From positions 18,397 through 49,461 of the forward strand of contig FN647968.1 in assembly GCA_000310025.1 (NCBI GenBank): a DNA stretch of 31,065 nucleotides, written 5' to 3'. Shown here piece after piece: positions 22,095-31,065 of the stretch (position 1 is its first letter; every line of letters starts with the position of its first letter). Under the pieces are notes generated by a model that did no database searches, was not told the DNA's origin, and worked only from the letters and a program-made list of their open reading frames with translations. This DNA comes from Ectocarpus siliculosus (lineage: Eukaryota; Sar; Phaeophyceae; Ectocarpales; Ectocarpaceae). The position numbers were made by a program, and so were the translations under genes.

Positions 22095-22409
22095 TTAGTT
22101 AACCGTGATACGTATTCCACCAGCCTTCTTTGGTATTACCACAATGGGGCTGGAATAAGGAGAGGTCGAGTGCTGAATTAGGCCAGCAGCTAGATGCTGG
22201 TCCAAAATAGCATCGACTTGCTTCGCAACCAAAGGATTCATACGGTACGGTTTGGACGTCACAGGCGGAGCTGTGATGTTGCCCTGGTTACCCCGCCTTT
22301 GATTTCTCACCCCCGCCGACCATGCCAAAGAAAAGAAAGTGTATTCGTCGAACAAACAGAATGAATTGGCGTTTATTGGTGGATGGAACAGTTTCGGATT
22401 GTAGCGTCC
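22095..22409 (-). pseudogene. N-terminal part of the reverse transcriptase and pre-RT segment
   Basis: The frame includes LFDEYTFFSLAWSAG, SKPYRMNPLVAKQVDAILDQ and SPYSSPIVVIPKKAGGIRI. This is the conserved lead-in to Ty3/gypsy RT, ending at TAA 22095-22097. Upstream it stays open only to about 22409, where TAA closes it. Protease would be expected further upstream but is not seen. Confidence 0.85.
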
Positions 22410-22412
22410 TTA

Positions 22413-23586
22413 ATTGTTTGGAAACCTGGGGTCAGAAGGGGAAGAAATTCGAACCCCCTTCCCTGTCATTCCTTTGAGAAGAGAGCGCGAAGTGGTGTAG
22501 CATGCCGAGTTACGAGAGGAAGCTGCAGAGCGTGCGAAGAGAAGGAAGGACAGCAGTATCCGCGCAACGTAGGAGGCGGCAGTATAGCAGAAATCCCGCC
22601 CTCCCATGCCTTTCCTTTCGAAGGTGGGGGAGTAAGCTCGGGAGTATTCTGTTTCTGGTTGGGGGGTGTTGTAGAATGGTGTGTACCATTCGGGGCTTGG
22701 TAAGTTTCGGGACTCCTACGTTTGCAGTCGTAGTCCCCCGGCTGGTATTGTTTGCGGGGAGTGAAACAGGTTTGAAAGAGTCAACGCCGTGCCTCGTAGT
22801 TAATAATGTGGCTGGGGAGACGAGGGGCGTTCCGTGTGTCTCACTCCCCAACGGTCTCCTCCTAGAAACCGAAGAAAAATAATAATGAAGCAATGCGAAA
22901 GAAAACAACAATAAACCCGTTATTCTTTGTCAGGAATGACTACATAGATAGACCGATGAGAAGATGAAGAACTCGTCTCGGGAGGTACAAAGACCGACCG
23001 GTACTACTGCCATCGGTCCGGACTCGTGGCGCCGATGGTTGTGACCGTGATGGATGCTACGATGGCGGGGTGAAAGGGTCAGCTCGGCCAGGGCTTTCGT
23101 CAGGCTATTCGGCAATCACATCCTTCCCGTCAAAGCCTGTCTCTGGGGGGGCGGTGTTTCCTTGATTGGTCAGGCCGCCGGATCGGCCATCTGATCGGTC
23201 TCTGTAGATCGAGATCTGATTCGCACAGCGGATCGTTCCCAGCATGTTTTCTCGATTGGGTCGCCGATAACGATCATCATACGGTGTTCTGCGGATGTTG
23301 CAATAAAAAAAAAACTCCGGCAGTAGTGGTATCATATTCTCGCGTATCAAGCCTTCTCTCGCAGCTGTACGTCAACGGCAAACACTCGTACAGCCGCCCC
23401 CATGTCAATAGACCAAAAATGTGGCCATGGTTACCCATGAAGCCATGAACCAGTGTTACTCCTCCGTCAATCCGCGGAGCGTCCACCCCTCCCTCAACGT
23501 GTATTTTTCCGAGTAGCGGATCCCCCGCTGTTTGATCATGTGCCTCACTGCTCACGGGTCGGGCCAGTTCCGCCCTTGTAGAAGCC
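22413..23586. other. Intergenic stretch between the retroelement and gene C
   Basis: Several GC-rich frames are open but none has a recognisable domain, and none continues the retroelement into gag or protease. The last few hundred bases must hold the promoter and 5' leader of gene C. Neither strand shows a convincing core promoter motif. Confidence 0.5.
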
Positions 23587-26500
23587 ATGGGTAAGAGGAG
23601 ACCAAGAAGTCACCAGCCTAGCGGGTCGGCCGCAGGTCTCGGCTATGGCCTTGCGACCATCTTCGTCGCAGGGCTGGCGTTCGTGGACTCGTTCAACCTT
23701 GTGTTGCACCGTCATCATCATCGGAGCCAGTGCAGCAGCAATAATCCACAGCAGCAACAACGCCTTGGGCATGCTGGTGCCAGCAGCAGCAGCAGGTTGC
23801 GAGCAGCATCGTTTAGAGGCAAGGCATGCAGCAGCTGCTCCGCATCACCGCCTCGCAACGGCATCCCAGATGCCTCTCCCTCCCGCCGAACATCGGCGGG
23901 AGAGGACGGCGCATCGAAACGAACAGGTACCGGCTGCGTCACTACACGTACGCGTGCATCAGCATCGAAAAGCGCTTCTACTGCGGTAGACAAGCCGTCG
24001 ATAACGCGGACACCAGCGTCTAGTGCTAATGGGAGGCATGGAGAGGCCGTAAGAGGCAGTGGGAGGGGCAAGGCAGGAGCTGCTGCGAATAATTCCAGAC
24101 CTCGGTCTGTGGGAAAGAAGAGGACATTGCTGGAGCAGAAACAGCGACTGCAGCAGTCGATCGGGGAAGTTGAGGAGCGGGCTGTGAGCCGCGGCCAGCT
24201 AGTCAGCTCTTTCGCGCTAATGGGAGCGGCAACGGCATTGTTGGGGGCCGGTGGGATGGCCAGTGCAAGCACAGAGGTGGGCCACTGTTCTCTATTAGTA
24301 CAAAGCACTTGTCTGAGGAGTAAAGTACGTGCGGTTTGTTGCTGTTTGGTAGCTGACGCACACCCAGAGGTGCGGGGTGATTAACTTTTAGGAGGAATGG
24401 GCACGCGCTCCATGTACCAAATTGTCTCCATAAATAACTACCGCTTGACACACGCGGAAAGCGTGTGTATACATGTCATGTGTCATGTGCGAGGCGTGCC
24501 GGCGAGGTTAGTCGAAGGGTTGGTTCTCTACGGCATCGTCCAACTTGCAAAACAACAGCAAATCGGAGATTCTCGGGTATGACGAGTTGTAATTCTCCTC
24601 TACAATGTAGACTAAAACTCGGAGTGTAGTCTATGCATGCTTCTAAGTATTTATTTTGATGCTTCTGAGTACAGCAGTACTCTGGTGTGTACAACCTGGT
24701 GCAGCAACTCTTACGGGAGGTACACACTTCATTGGAGATCGCAGACGTTATAGCAGTACAGCAGCCTAGGCAACCAGACAGACCACAGCAGACAGACGGC
24801 ATCTGTGAAGCAGCGCGGTATTCTAAGTGCGCGACAAGGGAAATCTTGTGTTGAGCGCGAAACAACGAACGACCACGTGGTCTTTAATCGCCAAGACTTG
24901 TATCATAGGTGTAGCGGGTAAGGGCGCCTTCCTTACTTGGTCATCAATGTTGGCGGTGGTGGCGTCTTGGACGTGCGCCACCCGCGGTCATCTTCAAACG
25001 CATTTGCTCTTCTCTTGGTGCGGGCTAGTATGCTATGCGGGTGAAAGTGCTGTGACAATTTTTTTTGTGCTTAGCACCAGCTGGTTACCACTGGTGTAAT
25101 TCATAGTGTTGGCTTACAACAGCCTCAACATAAGCCCAGTTTCCAGCCGGTTTCCCTCCACTCACTGAAAAGACTTGAGCACATCCCTCTCGAGCGTGGT
25201 TATTTCTCCAACGGGGAGTCTTTCTGGTGGATAATGTACATTTTCTTACAAAAAGTCTTGCCGCAGGAGTACAGTAGCACGCGGACCGGTTGCTTGGATC
25301 GGAGCTTGCACCACACGCCCCACCCGTGGGTACCAATGCACCCATTATCGATTATCAATTCAGAGCTAGCTGGCTTTGCAACACAAGTTACACGCCGGAA
25401 CGCTGTAGCGGTATACCTTTGATTGTGGAGGGGGGGCACCGTAGTGGTGTAACTAGCGAGCATGTCGCATCCAGAACCCCCAAGTGCTACAAGACGTGAA
25501 CCTCTTCCTCCTCTGCGGCCTATGGTCACTCCCCACACATCACGATACCATTTTTTTTACCACATGGTGCATCGAGGCAGTGCCTTGAGGAAAGGACGTG
25601 CGCTTGCTTGCGGAAACCACAACTACTATATACGAACACCCATCGTACGTAATAACGCACCAATGCGCTTTTTACACGTCCTGACGCCAAAACGCTGTCC
25701 TCTTATGCATACACTTGCACACGACTGCTCGCGTACAAGCTGGGGGAGCAACTGGACGAGATCGTTGTGTGGAGCCCAAAGTCAGAGATCATGAAGCGGG
25801 CCAAGTCTACCGGGGGGAGGACCGCGACAGGCACAAACGAGACGTGAGTAACCGCACCAACAGAAGCAGCAGCAGCAGCAGCAGCTTGGACAGGACAGAA
25901 CCGGTCTCCCTATGATGTAGTGTACCGCTTCAGACGCTGACGCTCTGGGCTAACCCTGATGTTGCTTACGGCCAAAACAGTTCAGGCTCTAGACGAGCCC
26001 TGATTTGTTTTACATCCCAAACTCTCAGGTTCTAGACTGACCCTGATGTAGTTTACCACCTGAACGCTCAAGATCTGGACTAAGCCTGACCATGAGGAGG
26101 CTTGGGGGGATGAGGGCATGCAAGGAGATCTATCCGGCGTGCAGCAAGCAAGTACCGTAAGATGCCACACCCCCTGGACGGATCGACTTTCAAATCTCGA
26201 TTACTCTGCAGCAATGGCGGCGTTGAAACCGGCTCGTCGAGAGCTTTCCGAACGCATAATGCGTGCATGGCTTTGCTGTTGTTCATAGATCTCGTCGTAA
26301 GCCTGTACCATACAGCAGTATGATAGCAACTCTAACGAGATTGTTTTGTCCTAACGTAGCTGGAGCTAGCTCACCTCTTTTTAAAAGCACTGTGCCAGTT
26401 ATCGTCGAAATTCTCGTACTTTTTACTGCTGTTTTACTTTTGTGCTTCCCTCAAAAGTCCGGATCCCTTGGTGTCTCACATGTGTTTTACAATTGTTTTC

Positions 26501-29500
26501 GCGCGGCCGCATCCCTGCTACTGGTATTGTTCTGGTTGTGCAGGTACCCAGTGCGTTTCGTCACGTACCTGGCGCGCTTCCTTCTGAACTACGACAAGGC
26601 TAGCAGGCAGCTGTGGGATAGAATGGCCACCACCATCCCGATCAACTTCAGGTACTTACTTCTAGATACGCTGTACCGTACCACGTTTTGGCGATGCCGA
26701 CCCGTATCGCACAGCGCGCTATTCCGTGTCGCAACGTAACATACCGTGGAACTTCCCGCACCATACCTAACGGCACCGGGTGGGCGGCCACCTGTCAGAC
26801 AGAAAGCGTCCAGATATGTATATACAGCAATGTATAGCTTGACGGAGTTCACCACGCGGTGCCCCCCCCTCCTCTCTATTTCGTTCTCGACACCCCCACC
26901 TCTGTATTGGCAGCATGCTTGAGGTGGAAGCGGTGCGGCGGGATCAGTTTGCCGAGTTCGCTAAGGCTGTGCAGGTGGGGCTGCTGGACTTCCAGGGTCC
27001 GCAAGGAATAAAGGCGTTCTTCTCGCTCATGCGCTCCAGATATGGCCAGGTGAATTTTTGTTGTTTTTGTTCTCGTTTACTGGACTTCGCCACGCGTGGC
27101 AAGAAAAAGCAAATCCCTGTGTTGCCTTTCCCGCTGCGTGACTGACCCCCGCTGATGCATCATACATTTTGTACGTCAAGCACACGTGTGCAAGGAATGG
27201 GACAGACTGATCAGAATGGATGGGACGAATACACCCACCCAAGTAGAGGCGGTGCACATCTCGGGCATCGTTTTCCACCGCCGAACATGCTTTGCGGGTT
27301 GCGTGTGCGGGTTGCGATACATCCTGATACGCGTTGATTGTTTGTATCGGTTCACCTTTGCCTGTTGGTATCTGAGGTTGCTGATTGCAGGGGGCTGGAA
27401 TGAGAGGGCAAGGCCTCGCCTTCGCTTCGAGTGCGCTCCTGTGTGAGCGAATAAGACCACCTGGTTGAGAGAAAGTCATGTTTTTTTTTGTGTGTGTTTG
27501 TTGAACACGCGAGTTCGGCTGCATGCGGTAGGGTTCCCGCCCTAGTCCCAGTTACAAATGATCCATCTATGTAGTTCGTGACAACGATCTCGAAACTTTG
27601 AGGAAATGTGCACCATCGGACAGAGGTTTAGGATAAAAGGCAAATTATTCGTGCTTCATACAGCAACAGCAGCGGCCCTAACCTTACGGAGTGGCCTCTC
27701 GTTGTGTCATGCGATGCAGCGGTATCGTGATAAGCTAAGCCTGCTACAGTAGAAGCACGAGGCGACTCTATTGACCTCCAGAGGGCTCCAGAGAGGAGAG
27801 AGAAGCTGACCCCCCCCCTCCCTCGCATTTTTTCCCCCCGAACCACCGCCAACAGCAGCACCCTCCCAACAACTGTTCTCATACATGGTACGTTCCACGG
27901 AATGCCTCCCGATTTCCGAACGTTTCACGGAATGTTTGCGTGCAAATTGACGCAGGGTGAGGAGTGCAAGAGGCAGCTGGCCATTCTGTTCAGCTTTATG
28001 GAGGAATCTCAGCCGACTGAGTCGATCGAATTGCTCTTGGGAGAGGTTGACAACGGTCAAGTCAACAACATCGTCGTCACTGATCCAGGCGGAGGATACA
28101 CTGGCAAGGTTCCCAAGGTGGGACGGTACAACATATGGTAGAACTTGTGTGTGTTTGGTGCATGAATTATTTTGTCGACTCTTTGTTCATTTTTTATTGT
28201 TTTTTGGAGGTCGTTTTTTTTTTTTTTTCATTCTTTTGAAGCGCTTTATATTTTGTAGTTTTGTTCTATTGCAGATGTGCAATGATAGTATCGGCGCTGA
28301 GAGGTGGTTTTGCTTTGCCGCCCTCGTGGACATTTCATGGCGGTATTGGTTGGGTGGAAGAGTTTTTTATTGGATGAATATAGATAAATAGCTGCTTGGG
28401 GGTACGGCTACAGTAGTTGTTTGCTGAAATAAGTAGGGCTTAGGAATCAGTATACGGAAAACTAGGGCATTTTTCGCAGAGGACATCGACAGTACAGCAG
28501 TATCCCCTCATTTTCTTTCCCCTATTCACGACGAAGTGGACAGACACACCAACCCGTGCGGGCAAGAGGTGGTGCCACTGTTTGATCCCATACTTGATGA
28601 GGAGAAGAACTGACTCGAAAAAACACTGGCGTATGCGGCAGAGCTGCTCGTCAGCGTGACGAAATTGATTGGATGGACTGGTGGAGGTTGATTTTTTCAC
28701 TCGTGTCTGTCTGGGTCATGTCCCAGGTGGATCTTGTTTTCGTTGCTGACTCTGACGATGCACCGTTTTCTTGAGCCGCCGCACCGCGCCTGCCCGCATC
28801 TATCGTTGTGATGTGTATCGCGTCGTTGTCGTTGTCTTTAACGTTGCTGCTGTTGCGTCTTCTCCTTCTCCTTCTCGTTCTTCTGCTGCTGCTGTTGTTG
28901 TTACTATTTGATGGGTGCTGCTGCCGATGGCGTATGCTTGTCACTGATTGGTCAAAGGTTACGGTGTCTGGATCCCAAGCCGGGAAGCAGGCCACCGCTC
29001 GAGTCGTCCTGAGGGAGACAGGCCACTTGGTGGGCGTTCGACTCAAAGACTGCGGCTCAAGGTAGACGCCAGAGTGCATGCTGATTGACGAAGTCACGTT
29101 TGAGGTCGTTGTCGCCCGTGCTGTTTGCGGTGGTGTTAGTTGCGTTGTTGGTGTCCTTCTTGCTGCGTTGTTGGTGTCCTTCTCTCCGTCGACGTTGTCG
29201 TCGGCGAACGCTTACGCTAGCCTATCCTTGCCTTGGTGGTGAAGTTGATGGCGTTCGCGTGAAGGTCAAGATGCGGACGGTGGACGCGATGTTGATGACG
29301 CTACAATACCGCACTCTTGACGGCTTCAGAAATCTCGAATACAAGACTTGTACAGCGGTACAATGCCCGTGACCCCTTGAGCGCCGTACATCGTACCACG
29401 TTTTTTTTTTGTAAATATGAAGACAACGAAACAACGACAACAATAGACTCTCGTGTCCGGTGTCCTCAATCAAGTGGTGCGTCCTGCTTCAGGATTGAGG

Positions 29501-30669
29501 CATCGTGTGATTACTTTTTGGTTCATTCCTAGAGTTTCTCTTCCCACACACACGTGTACTCCTCCGGCCCGGCTGTCAGTTCACTGGAGAGATAAAAGCA
29601 ACGAGTTATCAACCCCCCATGTATGCCATCGAACACCCTTCCTTGTCGACTCCTTTTTCTTTTTCTTTTTTTTTGCAGCAAAAGCTTCGAAGCCCCTCCG
29701 CGAGTGTACGTGAGTGCTCCTGCGGATCCCGAGGGAGTTCAGGCCGAGGCGAGGGCTATCTTGGACAAGAGGCAGGGCTCCATCTCCGCCATCGAGATCA
29801 CCAACCCCGGGTCCGGGTACAACACGGCTCTTGCCCCCGTAACGGTGGAGGTGAGCGGGTGTCTTGGTGTTGGTGGCGGTGGTGTGGATTTTGCTGTGTT
29901 TTTCGTCCCGTATTTATGTTCCATGTGGTACCGGTATTCCATCTCTTGCCCGCGTAGCGGTCGAGGTGAGCGGGTGTCTTGGTGTGGTGGCGCTGGTATG
30001 GATTTCGTCGTGGTTTTTTCGTCCCGTATTCATGTTCCACCACCTCTTGCTCCCGTCACGGCAGATGTGAGCGGGTGTTTGGTGGTGGTGATGGTGGGCC
30101 CTTTTTTTGTTGTTTTTCTCGTCCCGTATTTGTGTGGTGTTTCATGTGGTGCCGGTATTCCGTGATTGTTGCGTCGTGTTTGTTCCGAGACGGTTGATTG
30201 GGGTACATATTTGTTGAGTCTTGAGTGTTTCTCCTGAGATGGTCGACACAAAGCACACACAAGCGGCGCGCGCGTATTTCTCAGTTGACATCCATGTTTT
30301 TTGTTGCCAAGACAACAACCCGACGGAGCATCTCGCCAACTGTGGAGTTCCGCCATGACCTGGGAATACCACCACGCCAGGAACTAGCTGGCAGCAATGG
30401 TTCGATGCATGTCCCTGCCTTCTTCTTTTCAAATTGTTTTTGTTGCACTAACAAGGTGTTCGGGTCGGACGTGGACGAAACGGGCGACTACCTGGTGGAA
30501 AGCGTGTTGAACGAGGGTACCGGGGGGGCTATGGGAGAGACCGCTTGCCCGTCTAACTTTGTGGCAGAGGCGATCGTCGACCGGGAAGTGGTGAGACATG
30601 CAGACAGACAACAGTCACTTCATCCTACCCTATCCTATCCTCTTGGCGACACCGTCATGGGTACAACGT

Positions 30670-30719
<50 letters not shown>

Positions 30720-31065
30720 TAGGTAATATTGTCCTCGTCGTTGTTGTTGTTGTTGTCATGTTGTTGTTATTGTTGTCTTGGTTCATACGGCAGTTTGGTG
30801 ATCATTTCCAACACATTGAGGGCTACGCTGGCTGTGTTTCCCTCATGACGCCCCCCCCCCCTCCCCCCATTCTGTATTATGTATGTGTTTGTCTGTCGAA
30901 AGGTTCTGTGGAGATTTTGACCCATGGTGACGGTTACGCCACTTCGGTCCCCCTGGTGGTAGAGATACACTCTCCGGAAGAAAGCGAAAGCCGCCCATGT
31001 AGGTTTAAAGTTTCCTTCCCACCACCGAAACCTCCCGGTACCGGACATGTAGCGTCCTTAATAAC
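23587..31065 (+). CDS. Gene C: probable plastid/lumen-targeted protein with GxGY repeats (at least nine exons, 3' end outside window)
   Basis: Exons 23587-24276, 25740-25843, 26544-26651, 26914-27049, 27956-28117, 28958-29061 and 29679-29850 join with matching phases (0,2,2,0,0,2) into 492 codons without a stop. Exons 30456-30660 and 30903 onward continue it less surely. The start ATG has a good context (GCCATGG). A hydrophobic segment at residues about 17-40 and a second at 205-229, ending in MASAS after SRGQLVSSFALMGA, resemble an ER/plastid signal plus a thylakoid-transfer signal. The middle is helical and unrecognised (PVRFVTYLARFLLNYD). From exon 5 on, a motif of the form I-x-V/I-T-x-P-G-x-GY recurs: VVTDPGGGY, IEITNPGSGY, EILTHGDGY. 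The stretches between copies start PKVTV or PRVYV and carry an ATA-like core. That is the known beta-rich GxGY repeat of many secreted or structural proteins. The function is unknown. Confidence 0.6.
25862..25884 (+). repeat. AGC trinucleotide run in an intron of gene C
   Basis: An (AGC)n run lies 18 bases downstream of the exon ending at 25843 and directly precedes the minisatellite. Confidence 0.85.
25908..26084 (+). repeat. Four-copy minisatellite with a unit of about 44 bases, in an intron of gene C
   Basis: Units start near 25908, 25954, 25998 and 26041 and are 46, 44, 43 and 44 bases long. Each begins CCCT(G)AT followed by TTG or TAG and a TTAC/TACC core. Each then has a segment resembling CTCAGGCTCTAGACT and ends before the next CCCTGAT. 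A fifth partial unit (CCTGACC) follows. The copies are clearly diverged, so the array is old. Confidence 0.75.
28848..28910 (+). repeat. Pyrimidine-rich CTT/CTG/GTT tract before an exon of gene C
   Basis: Compound microsatellite of TTCTCC, CTG and GTT units in the intron ending at 28957. It gives a leucine run in one plus frame and lies about 50 bases upstream of the acceptor, so it may serve as, or extend, the pyrimidine tract. Confidence 0.6.
29828..30165 (+). repeat. Threefold imperfect repeat (about 100-115 bases) copying an exon end with its splice donor
   Basis: CTCTTGCC/TCC... begins at 29828, 29943 and 30044. Each copy runs through a GTGAGCGGGTGT donor-like site (29851, 29966 and 30067). 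Each then has a GTT/GGT-rich stretch and a TCGTCCCGTATTTATG-like segment. The first copy is the real end of the exon ending at 29850 (LAPVTVE). The other two encode LARVAVE and LAPVTAD before the same donor sequence. Confidence 0.75.
30664..30721 (+). repeat. GTT/CTG trinucleotide tract in gene C
   Basis: TTGCTG units grade into a pure (CTG)n run just after the donor-like GGTACAAC at 30661. A second GTT-rich run follows at 30735-30780. In the open frame it reads as leucines, but it is more likely intronic. Confidence 0.85.

Larger units (their letters stand above)
17865..22409 (-). mobile_element. Degenerate Ty3/gypsy (chromovirus-type) retrotransposon, pol region
   Basis: Read on the minus strand, the order is reverse transcriptase, RNase H, linker, integrase, chromodomain and Tudor-like module, the Ty3/gypsy order. 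The frame is interrupted at least at 22095-22097 (TAA), near 20960 and 20700 (frame changes), near 19970-20008 (frame change), at 19874-19876 (TAA), at 19514-19516 (TGA) and near 19503-19510 (one-base loss). Upstream of the RT the frame closes at 22410-22412. Nothing resembling gag, a zinc knuckle or an aspartic protease lies beyond it, and no LTR pair brackets the element. It is a non-autonomous, 5'-truncated relic. Confidence 0.92.

Noticed and set aside
22440-22475. GGTTCGAAT flanked by a 6-bp stem on the minus strand, like a tRNA T-arm
   Set aside because: No A box, anticodon arm or acceptor stem at the right distance. It is more likely a chance palindrome.
23277-23588. 103-codon minus-strand frame divergent from gene C
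   Set aside because: It overlaps the expected promoter and leader of gene C and has no recognisable domain.

Overview
The window looks like nuclear DNA of a stramenopile, most likely a brown alga of the Ectocarpus type. This is inference from four signs: genes split by many introns of about 200-1500 bases with GT...AG borders; a protein with two hydrophobic segments arranged like secondary-plastid and thylakoid-lumen targeting; abundant CTG/CAG/GTT microsatellites; and a Ty3/gypsy element with a chromodomain. No bacterial operon, rRNA, convincing tRNA or CRISPR array was seen. Splice sites were assigned by eye from GT/AG, reading-frame phase and protein continuity, so exon borders are models.

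1-9.8 kb: a direct tandem array with a unit of about 3.1 kb. Copy 1 (1-3120) and copy 2 (3121-6251) are nearly identical. Copy 3 (6252-9425) matches them closely up to about 7545 and is more divergent after that. Copy 4 (from 9426) is partial and more divergent still. The array runs off the left edge. The open frame in copy 4 ends at a splice donor and joins in frame to gene A (about 9300-11584), a low-complexity Ala/Gly-rich protein with a basic segment. Copies 1-3 keep a GTAAGT donor in the same phase.

12.1-16.3 kb: gene B, six exons, all introns in phase 0, about 500 residues. It has a Gln/Glu/Lys-rich N-terminus, an OTU-type GDGNC nucleophile motif and a C-terminal CX2CX10CX2C zinc ribbon. 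A short frameshifted remnant follows (16345-16629), then about 1.2 kb without a gene.

17.9-22.4 kb, minus strand: a decayed Ty3/gypsy chromovirus pol. Reverse transcriptase, RNase H, a long Pro/Ala-rich linker, integrase, chromodomain and a Tudor-like C-terminal module are recognisable. Stops and frameshifts interrupt the frame, and no gag, protease or paired LTRs were found.

23.6-31.1 kb: gene C, plus strand, at least nine exons, running off the right edge. It encodes a probably plastid/lumen-targeted protein carrying several copies of a GxGY repeat. One intron holds a 44-base minisatellite. Another holds a threefold repeat that copies the exon end together with its splice donor.
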